A DNA stretch of 64,000 nt from JAXGMQ01 sp964613055 (GTDB lineage Bacteria > Caldisericota > Caldisericia > JAAYUI01), in NCBI GenBank assembly GCA_964613055.1, contig CAZTGD010000007.1, positions 1-64,000 of the forward strand, given 5' to 3'. This document shows positions 34,795-43,785 of this stretch, piece after piece. The notes below the pieces were generated by a model. It worked only from the letters and a program-made list of their open reading frames with translations, was not told where the DNA came from and searched no databases. The position numbers and the translations under genes are program-made. Within the stretch, counting starts at the first letter, position 1, and every line of letters starts with the position of its first letter.

Positions 34795-37700
34795 CTATGC
34801 TTCAGATACTGCTTTCTCTCTGATGATAAAGAAAGCCCCCACGCCCAGCAGACCAAGGACAACGAGGATGGTTGCTGTAAGTGAAAGTGCTGGCACTTCA
34901 GGTGCTGGCGCAACAGCAGCTGTCAGGTTACCTGCAGAAACATTGAATGCATAGAGTTGTGGTATATTTGTTGAGGATTGCTCAACACGGGCACCAGAGA
35001 TAGTTACTGTCCATCTTCCTTCAACAATCTGGTTTGGTGGTATTACAACTCTCTCAACATTGTTTCTTCTGTCAAATTCAGTTCCACCTGGATTCGCTCT
35101 TGAAACCCTTCCCCACGACTCGTACATGTTTGTATGCTGGTCGATGTGCGGGTCAGTGGCATATATGTTACCGTGATACTCTGTTCCACCTGGGTCAATG
35201 ACTATAAGGTCAAGGTCGTTTGCAAGTGCAACCTGTGGGTTGGGAAGTTTGGGCATGTCGGTATAAACAAGCGTTGCTTCAAATGGTACTGAGTTGTCGT
35301 CTACGTCGTAGTAGTAGTAATGCTTCTCACCGGTTGTGATACCACTCTCGTGATCTTCATAGAGCATGTATGTTGGTGGGTCAGGATAGAGGGATCTCTT
35401 TATGTCAAGTCTTCCAAAGCCCTGGCTGTAACTCGGTTTTGCAGATAACCAATCCCAAGCGGTGTATCCAGCGCCCGGTTCTTCGATGTCGTAACCCGGC
35501 TGTCCACCGAGGTTTCTTGCACCATGAATCAGAGTTGATTTGATGAGTGCAGATGATGGATTTGGATATGTATAAAGGCCTCTATTCTCATAGTACTGCC
35601 TTGTTACAGCGGCAGCTCCGGCAACAAAACCTGTTGCGCAAGAGGTGCCCTCCATCAATGCATAATGCTTGTACATCTGACCATCACCACGTCCAGATGG
35701 ACTAACTTCGGATGGGTGTCTTCCGAGATATGGTCCACCCTCTTCGTAGTTGTCGCCATTCACCTGTCTCTGCCCATTAAACTCATTGCCAGTCCAGTCA
35801 GACTCACTACGAGTTGACTGTGGATCCCAGTAACCGATCTCCATAAGAGTCAGATATGAAGCAGTGGACATTATCTGGGTTCCAGGCGCAACGATGTCTG
35901 GTTTGTATCTGCCTGCTGGTTCCCAGTCTTCTGGTGTTGCGTCACCGTGTGAGTAGTCCAGGTCTGGTGTTGGACCCCTTCCAGAGAAGGCGGCTACCTG
36001 ACCGTAACCAGTTGTAATGGTTGTCGGTGGTCTGATAGCAAAAGTTCCACCGTAGTTTGCTGTATCCCACCAATCACTCTCGAATAGGGTATTACCATCA
36101 ACATCGGTATCATATGGTGAATCTGAATTCGCTGTATTGTCGGTAAACAGAGGTGGTATTGGGAACCAACCACCATAGGCATTTCCGTATGTCCATGGTC
36201 CTCTAGCTGTCCACTGGAGGGGTAGTATGGATGTTGGCTCATCTGGCATGACTGTCCTTATTGTCTGGATGTTTCTGTAAGACTCAGAAGCACCAACAGT
36301 TATAACGTTCTTTGCGGTGGCTGGTGACAAGGCTGAGGTTGCAAAGTCTGTCTTTCCATCAGCGTTGCCGGGTGGCCACATACCCTGTTCGGTTGTGGGT
36401 GGTTGTGTAGATTGAGTTGTCTGGTGGTAGTAGTAGTTAAACTCAGCAGGTGTATTTGTGGATGTGTCACCAATTGGTGGATAGTACACACCAACTGCTG
36501 GTGTTGCAACTGGATAACCTATATTAGCTTCCCAGTCGTGGGTTGGTGGTGTGGTGTAGCACCAGGGGGAGCTGTAGTATCCATTGCCATATCTCCAGGA
36601 AGGTGCAGCAGGATTGGCATTACCAGGACGCTGTGGTAGACCTGAATCCTGATAGTTGTAGTACTCATAGTCATAGATAAACGGTGCTGCGTAGCGGGTG
36701 TTGGTGGTTCCAGCCTGAACAAGGAGCATGTCCTTCTGTTCCCAGGTGAACCTGTCCATCTGGGTGCAGAAGAAGTTGTATTCGTTGGCATTGAGTACCG
36801 CTGGGTCATAGGTGAACTCCCTGTCTCCGGGAGAAAGAGGGTAGTTGAAGCTATTGGACATACCACGATGCGGTACTACCCAAGCGTTTACCTGAATTCG
36901 AGCACCAACAACATACGCATCGTTTACGATTGAGAACATGGAGTCAGGAGCTACGAGGTAATTGATGGGTGTTGGTGATTGATACAGACCCATGTAGGTT
37001 GGTCTACCAGCATAGTGCCAGTGGTAATATGTCGCGTTTCCAACCTGGCCGTTACCACCCTCATATGGTACCGTGAAGTTATTGTTGGTTACTCTCTGGA
37101 CAACGATACCAGCACGGTATGCAACGCCTCTGTAATCCCAACTAGGATTTATAGGGATAGTTTGCTGATAGGGATCATCCAGGTTTGGTGGAACATGAGG
37201 AATACCCGGGTATCCATCGACTGTGGTTGTAGTATCTGTTGCTGAGAATGGTTCTCTTCCATTCCAACCCCAGTCATCATCTGGTGTCTGGCCGGTAGAC
37301 CACCATCCATCACCAAATCCTGAACCGGTAACGTGTGTGTCATGACCGTCCCAATCCATCCAGGGTTGGCTTCTTGAGCCAACGAGACCGTTTGTCCATG
37401 TGTCAGGATGGTAAAAGCTGATACTAGTCCAGTGACCTCTGTATACTCTGGTTCCAGATCCAGTATTATTTGGGGGCCAGCGCCACTTCGAGTCCCTGCT
37501 AGTGTTATAAAGGCTGAAGGTTTTGGCCACATATGAAAGGTGGTCAACAACACGACCGGCGAAGTCACCGACTGGGTTTGTAGTGTACTGGGTTGAAATA
37601 TTGTATGTACTTGATACATCACCCGTATCAAGACCCGTACCTACGATGGCAACGATCTGTCTGTAGTGATCGTTATCATGCACAGATGTATATTGAGTAG

Positions 37701-38946
37701 CAGTCTCAAGATAGCATCTTGTCGGAAGGAATGACTCACCGTGAAGACCAAAGTGGTCAAGTCGGTCATGTGGGAGTGTATCAGTTGGGTCTGTTACGAT
37801 GGCTGTTGATTCGTTTGCTGACCAAGCCGCATGGGCACCAATCTGCCACGTTGCAAGGTCGTTCTGTGCCTCTGGCTCTGCAAACATGTCAATATTGAGA
37901 ACCTGAGGTAGGGAAGCTATATGAGGAATTGCATGCATCGGGCATACAACCCTTGCAAAGGCAGCTTCATAATTACCATCGAACTCCTGGGGTATACCTT
38001 CTGGGTGAGTGGAGCCGATCGTTCCGAATGTGATTAGTCTGGCGGCGTCCTTTACCTTTGTGCCATTATCATCGATGACTGTTTCGTAGTATTCCTTCTC
38101 TTGCTCTCTGGCATTGTGGAAAGCTTCGACTAACTGGTCATATTCTTCGTCAGACATACCCTCTGGTCTTGCTGGATCTTCATCATTTTCATACAAATTG
38201 TCAATCTTTGTAGCCAAGAACGTTTTGCAACCGAAGTGCTCAAGAGCTGAACGCACTTCCTCAAGTTCTGAGATGGGAAGTTTGCCAGCGATAGTTAGCG
38301 AGACGGCTAACCTTAATTCGCTATCTTTGTCTTTCGGCCAAAGTGTCGTTTTAAAGATTGGCGTGTGAAGACATGTTCCTCTTACCCAATCGAGTCCTTT
38401 TAAATCAGGAGCTTTTTCCTTGCTCATCCTGACGATATAGGTCTGATTGGCAACAGGGTATGAATCCATTACATGTCCACCCATGTCATTAATCTTGTTG
38501 ATCCAACCGCGCTTCAGTGGACCAACAAACTGCACTAAATAATAGGCAAAATCATAGTCTTCATAGGTTTCGTTGACATAATCTCGATACCAACCTTCTG
38601 GTTCATCAAGAACATCTAAAACCTTTTCTTTCACTCCCAACTTGATTCCATTTACAACTGAGAGATTAGCATTGCCAATGTATGTGTACTCAATATTTTT
38701 ATTGGCAAGTGTCTTTAACTCACTGGAACTTGCTTCAGTGAGTATAGCACCATCAGCATAGTTGGTAAGCTCGGGGAGCTTCATACTCATCAATGTGTTT
38801 CTGTCTGCCGGATTCTTCGGATACACAAGCAGGAGCTTGTTGTGCAGATCAATATCATCTGCAGAGACCCTTACTCCCAGCCCTGCAATCATCGGCAGAA
38901 CCATTACAACGGCAAGCAATACGGCTAATAGCTTTACCTTTCTCAT
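34795..38946 (-). CDS. Very large secreted S8 (subtilisin-like) protease with C-terminal sorting tail
   Basis: 1383 residues. A signal peptide covers 1-28. A prodomain-like region runs to about 400. The catalytic triad is Asp440 (GTGLDTGD), His535 (GHDTHVTGSG) and Ser1102 (GTSCATGFVAG). About 560 residues separate His from Ser, including an insert rich in Tyr, Trp, Pro and Gly. After the catalytic domain, residues of roughly 1190-1330 look like the beta-barrel domain of KP-43-type subtilases (NDLDLIVIDPGG). The end is tripartite: PAPEVPALS, a hydrophobic helix of about 20 residues, then REK. This is the form of exosortase/archaeosortase sorting tails. The exosortase lies 142 bp downstream. 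SD AAAGGA precedes the ATG. Confidence 0.9.
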   Translation of the reverse strand: MRKVKLLAVLLAVVMVLPMIAGLGVRVSADDIDLHNKLLLVYPKNPADRNTLMSMKLPELTNYADGAILTEASSSELKTLANKNIEYTYIGNANLSVVNGIKLGVKEKVLDVLDEPEGWYRDYVNETYEDYDFAYYLVQFVGPLKRGWINKINDMGGHVMDSYPVANQTYIVRMSKEKAPDLKGLDWVRGTCLHTPIFKTTLWPKDKDSELRLAVSLTIAGKLPISELEEVRSALEHFGCKTFLATKIDNLYENDEDPARPEGMSDEEYDQLVEAFHNAREQEKEYYETVIDDNGTKVKDAARLITFGTIGSTHPEGIPQEFDGNYEAAFARVVCPMHAIPHIASLPQVLNIDMFAEPEAQNDLATWQIGAHAAWSANESTAIVTDPTDTLPHDRLDHFGLHGESFLPTRCYLETATQYTSVHDNDHYRQIVAIVGTGLDTGDVSSTYNISTQYTTNPVGDFAGRVVDHLSYVAKTFSLYNTSRDSKWRWPPNNTGSGTRVYRGHWTSISFYHPDTWTNGLVGSRSQPWMDWDGHDTHVTGSGFGDGWWSTGQTPDDDWGWNGREPFSATDTTTTVDGYPGIPHVPPNLDDPYQQTIPINPSWDYRGVAYRAGIVVQRVTNNNFTVPYEGGNGQVGNATYYHWHYAGRPTYMGLYQSPTPINYLVAPDSMFSIVNDAYVVGARIQVNAWVVPHRGMSNSFNYPLSPGDREFTYDPAVLNANEYNFFCTQMDRFTWEQKDMLLVQAGTTNTRYAAPFIYDYEYYNYQDSGLPQRPGNANPAAPSWRYGNGYYSSPWCYTTPPTHDWEANIGYPVATPAVGVYYPPIGDTSTNTPAEFNYYYHQTTQSTQPPTTEQGMWPPGNADGKTDFATSALSPATAKNVITVGASESYRNIQTIRTVMPDEPTSILPLQWTARGPWTYGNAYGGWFPIPPLFTDNTANSDSPYDTDVDGNTLFESDWWDTANYGGTFAIRPPTTITTGYGQVAAFSGRGPTPDLDYSHGDATPEDWEPAGRYKPDIVAPGTQIMSTASYLTLMEIGYWDPQSTRSESDWTGNEFNGQRQVNGDNYEEGGPYLGRHPSEVSPSGRGDGQMYKHYALMEGTSCATGFVAGAAAVTRQYYENRGLYTYPNPSSALIKSTLIHGARNLGGQPGYDIEEPGAGYTAWDWLSAKPSYSQGFGRLDIKRSLYPDPPTYMLYEDHESGITTGEKHYYYYDVDDNSVPFEATLVYTDMPKLPNPQVALANDLDLIVIDPGGTEYHGNIYATDPHIDQHTNMYESWGRVSRANPGGTEFDRRNNVERVVIPPNQIVEGRWTVTISGARVEQSSTNIPQLYAFNVSAGNLTAAVAPAPEVPALSLTATILVVLGLLGVGAFFIIREKAVSEA

Positions 38947-39250
38947 CGTTCATTCCTTTCCGGGAGACCAATTTGGTCACCTCGTGTAGGATTTTTTCAA
39001 CGCACCGGCGAGTGACACCGGGTTAGGAATAAATACCCATACAAACTCAATCAGCACGTCTCTCTTTGCTAATTCACACAACTAAACACACAGATTATAG
39101 CAGGCGAGGAAGTGTTGTCAAGATTCACATATCTGTGTTGAGAATCTCTTTTACTGTAACAAAAAATGAATTCTGAAATCAAAACAAATCTATTTTCATA
39201 AATATTGGGAATTATTTACACATCCTGTAAATTCAGATATCAAACTGGGT
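38947..39250. other. Non-coding interval: subtilase leader and promoter region
   Basis: No gene was found in this 304-base stretch. On the minus strand it holds the promoter at 39094-39121 and a leader of about 140 nt with two hairpins: a stem of about 6 bp (CCGGTG/CGCCGG, around 39010) and a GACC/GGTC stem at 38966-38978 within about 20 nt of the start codon. Bases 39122-39250 are A+T-rich with a weak hairpin AGATTC/GAATCT near 39121-39147 and no other recognisable feature. Confidence 0.5.
39094..39121 (-). promoter_or_regulatory. Consensus sigma70-type promoter of the subtilase gene
   Basis: Perfect -35 TTGACA (39116-39121) and perfect -10 TATAAT (39094-39099) with a 16 bp spacer. Start is expected near 39087, leaving a 5' leader of about 140 nt. 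It is the strongest promoter match in the window and implies abundant expression. Confidence 0.8.
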
Positions 39251-39325
39251 TGGTAGCCCCAAGGAGAATCGAACTCCTGCCTACACCTTGAAAGAGTGTC
39301 GTCCTAGCCGTTAGACCATGGGGCC
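39251..39325 (-). tRNA. tRNA-Glu (anticodon UUC)
   Basis: 75 nt including an encoded CCA. Acceptor stem GGCCCCA/TGGGGCT, anticodon loop CTTTCAA with UUC, T-arm GGTTCGA-like (AGTTCGATT) all present. It lies 17 nt downstream of tRNA-Lys on the same strand, probably in one transcript. Confidence 0.97.
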
Positions 39326-39342
39326 AAAATAAACTTCCAATA

Positions 39343-39415
39343 TGAGTCGTGCAGGACTCGAACCTGCGACCCTCTGCTTAAAAGGCAGATGCTCTACCGC
39401 CTGAGCTAACGACCC
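39343..39415 (-). tRNA. tRNA-Lys (anticodon UUU)
   Basis: 73 nt. Acceptor GGGTCGT/ACGACTC, D-arm AGCTCAGGCGGTAGAGC, anticodon loop CTTTTAA with UUU, T-arm GGTTCGAGTCC. CCA is not encoded (TAT follows the discriminator A), so a CCA-adding enzyme is needed. Confidence 0.97.
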
Positions 39416-39431
39416 ATGCTCAAGCGAGTGT

Positions 39432-39440
39432 ATTGTAACA
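39432..39440 (-). promoter_or_regulatory. Candidate extended -10 promoter of the tRNA pair
   Basis: Minus-strand TGTTACAAT (-10 TACAAT at 39432-39437 with the extended TG) sits about 17 nt before the tRNA-Lys 5' end. The -35 region is weak (TTTCAT at about 16 bp). Confidence 0.4.
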
Positions 39441-39499
39441 TACTAATCTGTCAATGAAAATTCTTGACCTTTCGATTGATAGACATAAACTCCATCTGT

Positions 39500-40585
39500 A
39501 TGATTCGCAAAGTAGAGAAGCTAGCCAAGAGATACAACGAACTCATCGATATTCTCAGTGATCCAGATGTTGCAAAGGATAGGAACAGATTTCATAAACT
39601 ATCCAAGGAGCAGTCTGATCTGTCAGAGATTGTAAACATGGCAAATCTTCTGGAATCGATTCAGAAGGAAATAAGTAGCACTAAGGAACTGCTAAATTCT
39701 GAAGATGAAGAGATGTCTTCACTGGCTGAATCTGAACTCAGTAAACTTAAGAGGGAGTTGACTAAGGTAGATAACAAGCTTAACAGACTCCTCATCCCCA
39801 AGGATCCAAGGGATGAAAAATCAGTAATTATTGAGATCAGAGCCGCTGCTGGTGGTGAGGAATCTGCCCTATTTGCCGCAGAGCTATTCAGGGTTTATAA
39901 GCAATATGCCATATCAAAGAAATGGAAGGTTGAGATCATCTCTTCCCATTCAACGAACATAGGTGGTTTCAAAGAGGCAATCTTTTCAATTGAGGGCAAG
40001 AACGTTTACAGGTATCTGAAGTATGAGTCCGGTGTTCATAGAGTTCAAAGAGTCCCCGAGACCGAATCCGGTGGAAGGATTCACACCAGCACAGTAACTG
40101 TTGCGGTTATGCAGGAAGCTGAAGAGGTTGATGTTCAGATCAATCCAGATGATATAAGGATAGATGTCTACAGATCGTCTGGTCATGGTGGTCAATGTGT
40201 TCAGACCTGCGATTCAGCTATCAGGATCACCCATCTTCCCACTGGAATGATAGTCACCTGTCAAGATGAACGATCGCAACTGCAGAACAAGGAACGTGCA
40301 ATGAAGGTACTTCGTTCAAGACTATTCGAGATTGAACAAGCCAAGAAGGACGAGGAGCACGCCGAATTTAGAAGAGTGCAGATCGGTTCTGGAGATCGAG
40401 CTGAGAAAATACGAACGTACAACTTCCCACAAAGCAGGATCTCTGACCATAGGATTAATTTAACGCTATACAAACTGTCGGAGGTGATGCTTGGTGATCT
40501 CGACATGGTCGTAAAACCCTTAATCCAAGCTGAAGAAGAGAAAAAGCTGGAGGAGTTGTCTGACTCTTCATCAACTAATAAGTAA
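39500..40585 (+). CDS. prfA: Peptide chain release factor 1
   Basis: 361 residues from the ATG at 39500 (MIRKVEKLAKRYNEL); the open frame starts 12 codons earlier without an SD. The catalytic GGQ is in SSGHGGQCVQTCDSAIRITH, where the residues after GGQ (CVQTC) differ from the common HVNTT. The tripeptide anticodon PET is in RVPETESGGR, typical of RF1 (UAA/UAG). It releases finished peptides. prmC, which methylates the GGQ glutamine, follows with an overlap. Confidence 0.96.
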   Translation: MIRKVEKLAKRYNELIDILSDPDVAKDRNRFHKLSKEQSDLSEIVNMANLLESIQKEISSTKELLNSEDEEMSSLAESELSKLKRELTKVDNKLNRLLIPKDPRDEKSVIIEIRAAAGGEESALFAAELFRVYKQYAISKKWKVEIISSHSTNIGGFKEAIFSIEGKNVYRYLKYESGVHRVQRVPETESGGRIHTSTVTVAVMQEAEEVDVQINPDDIRIDVYRSSGHGGQCVQTCDSAIRITHLPTGMIVTCQDERSQLQNKERAMKVLRSRLFEIEQAKKDEEHAEFRRVQIGSGDRAEKIRTYNFPQSRISDHRINLTLYKLSEVMLGDLDMVVKPLIQAEEEKKLEELSDSSSTNK

Positions 40586-41390
40586 AATCTCTTCAATCCT
40601 GGCAGACCGTCCTAACCCAAACCAAGATGCTTATGAAATCATCTCTTATGTATTCGCAATGGAAAATATTGAAATCGTTGGATCATTTAAAACGGAAGTT
40701 CAACCGGATAGATCGAACCAAGCTGTATTGATAGCAGAAAAGGTTTCATCAGGCTATCCACTTGAATACGAAATAGGGTACACGAGTTTTCTTGGTTATA
40801 GATTCTTTGTCAACGAGTCTGTTTTGATCCCCAGACCAGATACCGAACACGTTGTCGTTTCCGCAGAACAACATATAAGTAAGGAATCAAAAGTGCTTGA
40901 CCTCTGTACTGGCAGTGGTTGTATTTCAATAACTCTTAAGGTTCGAAATCCTGATATAACGATATTCGCATCTGATATTTCCAAAGAAGCACTGACTATC
41001 GCTAGAAAGAATGCTGAATATCACAATGCTTACATCACCTTTATTGAAGCTAATCTTCTGAAAGGGATAAAAGATCGATTCGATATCATCGTAACAAACC
41101 CCCCTTACATACCTACAGACATGATTGAAAAGCTTGAAAAGTGTATATCATACGAACCTTTTGAAGCACTCAATGGTGGAGAAGATGGCATGGATTTCTA
41201 TAGACGAATTGAGTCATCATTGGATTATAACCTTGCAGATGGAGGATTGCTGATATCAGAGATTGAACGTCAGAATGCTGATACTATGCCTGCCTTGTTT
41301 GAGATATTTTCAAAATGGAGTATATCAATTGAAGAGGATCTGACAGGTAGACCCAGAACACTCGCAATTAGGAGGAAAGAACGTGGATGA
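40560..41390 (+). CDS. prmC: Release factor glutamine methyltransferase PrmC, probable CUG start
   Basis: From a CTG at 40560 the protein is 276 residues, the usual family length. The nearest ATG (40659) would give 243 residues and remove the N-terminal helical domain, whose pattern (HQLISKISSILADRPNPNQDA in part) is visible upstream in frame. GGAGG ends 6 nt before the CTG. The catalytic motif NPPYIP is near 180, and the SAM site is VLDLCTGSGCISI near 117. It methylates Gln of the RF GGQ motif. The first 26 nt overlap prfA, and the end overlaps trxB by 8 nt. Confidence 0.85.
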   Translation: MTLHQLISKISSILADRPNPNQDAYEIISYVFAMENIEIVGSFKTEVQPDRSNQAVLIAEKVSSGYPLEYEIGYTSFLGYRFFVNESVLIPRPDTEHVVVSAEQHISKESKVLDLCTGSGCISITLKVRNPDITIFASDISKEALTIARKNAEYHNAYITFIEANLLKGIKDRFDIIVTNPPYIPTDMIEKLEKCISYEPFEALNGGEDGMDFYRRIESSLDYNLADGGLLISEIERQNADTMPALFEIFSKWSISIEEDLTGRPRTLAIRRKERG

Positions 41391-42318
41391 TAAAACGTAT
41401 GACATACTGATTATAGGTGGAGGTCCAGCCGGTTTAAGTGCTGGTATATACGGTGGCAGGTCTCTTCTAAAAACAGGTATCATAGAGAGGATGGGGCCTG
41501 GCGGACAGATGAATATTACGGACAGCATTGCCAACTATCCAGGTTTCCCAAATGAGATACACGGTTATGAGCTTGGAGCGAGGATGACCCAACAAGCTCA
41601 AAACTTTGGAGTTAAATTCATTCCTGATGAGGTTATTCGAATCACCAAGATCAAAGATAATTTTGAGATCAGCTGTAAAACCAGCAGTTACTCTGCAAAG
41701 TCAGTTATAATCGCTTCAGGCGCTTCAAATAGAAAGCTTGGAGTACCAGGTGAAGGAAGGTTAAGGGGCAGAGGAGTATCGTACTGTGCTACATGTGATG
41801 GTGCTTTCTTTAAGGACAAGATAATCAGCATCGTCGGTGGGGGGGATTCCGCCCTTGAAGAAGCAATGTATCTTTCTCAATTTGGAACCATGGTTTTTAT
41901 AATACACCGTCGAAAGGGATTAAGGGCTAATCCTAAATACATTCACCAAACCAAATCAAACGACAAAATAGAGTTTATTCTAGATACGGTCGTTGAATCT
42001 ATAAATGGTGATCAGAAAGTCGAGAACCTGAATCTCAGAAACAAGGTTGATGGCTCGATTTCAACCCACAAAACAGATGGTGTTTTCATTTCTATTGGGT
42101 ATGTTCCCAACACATCGTTCCTAGATGATTTTATCAAGTTGAACGACCAAGGATACATTATTACTGATGAGAAACTAATGACGGACATCGGTGGCGTATT
42201 CGCCGCAGGTGATGTGATTGTAAAGGACCATAAACAAGTGGTTACTGCTGTAGCTGACGGTGCTGTAGCATCAATAAACGCATGGCAATATCTTACAGAT
42301 ATGAAAGGAGCACGATGA
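41383..42318 (+). CDS. trxB: Thioredoxin reductase
   Basis: 311 residues from a GTG (SD AGGAGG at 7 nt). FAD site GGGPAGLSAGIYGGR at 11-25, redox-active CATC near residue 137, NADPH site GGGDSALEEAMYLS near 153, and C-terminal GVFAAGDVIVKDHKQ near 270. It transfers reducing power from NADPH to thioredoxin. No thioredoxin gene is in the window. It overlaps the M24B peptidase gene by 4 nt. Confidence 0.95.
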   Translation: MDDKTYDILIIGGGPAGLSAGIYGGRSLLKTGIIERMGPGGQMNITDSIANYPGFPNEIHGYELGARMTQQAQNFGVKFIPDEVIRITKIKDNFEISCKTSSYSAKSVIIASGASNRKLGVPGEGRLRGRGVSYCATCDGAFFKDKIISIVGGGDSALEEAMYLSQFGTMVFIIHRRKGLRANPKYIHQTKSNDKIEFILDTVVESINGDQKVENLNLRNKVDGSISTHKTDGVFISIGYVPNTSFLDDFIKLNDQGYIITDEKLMTDIGGVFAAGDVIVKDHKQVVTAVADGAVASINAWQYLTDMKGAR

Positions 42319-43406
42319 ATAATCTTGAAAAAATAAGACATCTGATGGACAAGAAGGGTTTCGAATCAATCTTCTTCATGACCAACGAGAACAGAGTTAC
42401 GAAAAACATATATTACTTGTCAGGATTCTCCGGTACGGACGGTTTCCTTATCGTCACAATGGACAAAGCCATTCTTCTCGTTGATGGCAGATATCCAGAA
42501 CAAGCACGAGAGGAAGCTACTGATGGAGTAGATGTTGAATTAACATCTAGACCTCTTGTAACGGGTTTAGGAGACACCATAAAGAAACTTGGTGTTTCGA
42601 ATGTTGGTCTTGAAGAAAGCGTTCTAAGCCATTCGTTTTACAAGAAATTGACATCGGAACTGGAAGATATCAAACCGATGATATCAGATGGAATAACTGA
42701 AGAACTGAGGTTGGTTAAAACAAACGAGGAGATCGAAAAAATACGTATGGCATGTCAATGCTCTGACTCAGCTTTTAGTGCTACTCTTGAGTATATCAAG
42801 CAAGGTGTTGTTGAAAGAGACATTTCAACAGAGCTTGAATATCAGATGAAAAGAAGGGGTGCTTCCAAAGTATCCTTTGATATCATCGTTGCTTCTGGTT
42901 ACAGAGGAGCGATGGCTCATGGTATTGCAAGCGACAAGAAGCTCGAAGCGGGAGATTTTGTAGTCATAGACTTTGGAGCAACTATTAATCATTACAACTC
43001 CGATTGCACTCGAACGCTCATGATCGGTGAACCCACAGACAAGCATAAGAAGATATACGATGCAGTTCGAGAAGCTCAAGAGGTTGCAATGGGTCACTAC
43101 AAACCTGGAAAGAAATACAAAGATCCGGATCTAATCGCAAGAGGCATCATAACAAAAGCAGGTTATGGTGTTAATTTCAATCACTCTTTAGGACATGGTA
43201 TTGGACTCGATGTTCACGAATCTCCAACAATTTCACAGCTGGCAAGCGAGGATCTGCTTCTCGTGGAGAATATGGTAGCTAGTAACGAACCAGGTATATA
43301 TCTGGAAGGCTGGGGAGGAGTGAGGATAGAAGACACGGTAACTGTTAAAGACCATGGGGGAGAACCATTAACACGACTAAGTAAAAACTTGATAGTTATT
43401 GAATAA
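42315..43406 (+). CDS. pepQ: Xaa-Pro aminopeptidase, M24B family
   Basis: 363 residues from the ATG at 42315 (AAAGGAG, 4 nt spacing). The N-terminal creatinase-like domain (1-130, YLSGFSGTDGF) precedes the pita-bread catalytic domain. Metal ligands: DFGATINHYNSDCTRT (two Asp), HSLGHGIGLDVHE (His), and Glu in NEPGIY and GGVRIED. It cleaves Xaa-Pro bonds in cytoplasmic peptides. Last gene of the prfA operon, followed by a terminator. The symbol is approximate. Confidence 0.9.
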   Translation: MNNLEKIRHLMDKKGFESIFFMTNENRVTKNIYYLSGFSGTDGFLIVTMDKAILLVDGRYPEQAREEATDGVDVELTSRPLVTGLGDTIKKLGVSNVGLEESVLSHSFYKKLTSELEDIKPMISDGITEELRLVKTNEEIEKIRMACQCSDSAFSATLEYIKQGVVERDISTELEYQMKRRGASKVSFDIIVASGYRGAMAHGIASDKKLEAGDFVVIDFGATINHYNSDCTRTLMIGEPTDKHKKIYDAVREAQEVAMGHYKPGKKYKDPDLIARGIITKAGYGVNFNHSLGHGIGLDVHESPTISQLASEDLLLVENMVASNEPGIYLEGWGGVRIEDTVTVKDHGGEPLTRLSKNLIVIE

Positions 43407-43433
43407 GATAAAATACAATAGAATAGTTTTTCG

Positions 43434-43480
43434 AAGGCATCGGTTCTCACATATGAATGATGTTAAACCGATGCCTTTTT
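43434..43480 (+). terminator. Terminator after the M24B peptidase gene
   Basis: Stem AAGGCATCGGTT (43434-43445) / AACCGATGCCTT (43466-43477), 12 bp perfect, 20-nt loop, then a short T run. Oriented for the plus-strand genes; the minus-strand side lacks a T run. Confidence 0.8.
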
Positions 43481-43488
43481 GTGAATAA

Positions 43489-43707
43489 TTAAAGCTTGTA
43501 GACGGTTATTGCAAGATCAGGACAGATCAACGCACATGAAGCGCACGCAATACACTCATCCTGATTGGTGCATGTAACTGGATGGAAACCCTTTGAGCTT
43601 ATTTTGTCAGAAAGGGCAAGTATCTTCTTCGGGCAGACCTCAATGCAGAGTCCACATGCTTTGCATCTCTCTTCATTAACTTCAACCTTTCCTTGTGCTA
43701 CAGGCAT
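43489..43707 (-). CDS. 2[4Fe-4S] ferredoxin-type protein
   Basis: 72 residues from the ATG at 43707 (SD AAGGGG). Two CxxCxxCxxxCP clusters are present: CKACGLCIEVCP and CIACASCALICP. It resembles the delta subunit of 2-oxoacid:ferredoxin oxidoreductases or a free ferredoxin. The alpha, beta and gamma subunits of such an enzyme are not here, so an electron carrier role is the cautious reading. It is transcribed away from the butyrate kinase gene. Confidence 0.9.
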   Translation of the reverse strand: MPVAQGKVEVNEERCKACGLCIEVCPKKILALSDKISSKGFHPVTCTNQDECIACASCALICPDLAITVYKL

Positions 43708-43729
43708 AATCACCCCTTTCTGTATATAA

Positions 43730-43757
43730 ATTCTAGTTACTGTATATCGTATTTCAA
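43730..43757 (-). promoter_or_regulatory. Promoter of the ferredoxin gene
   Basis: Minus-strand -35 TTGAAA (43752-43757), 16 bp spacer, -10 TAGAAT (43730-43735). Start near 43723, about 16 nt before the ATG. Confidence 0.5.
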
Positions 43758-43785
43758 GGACAGTATGAAGTGTAAATTTTCAACT

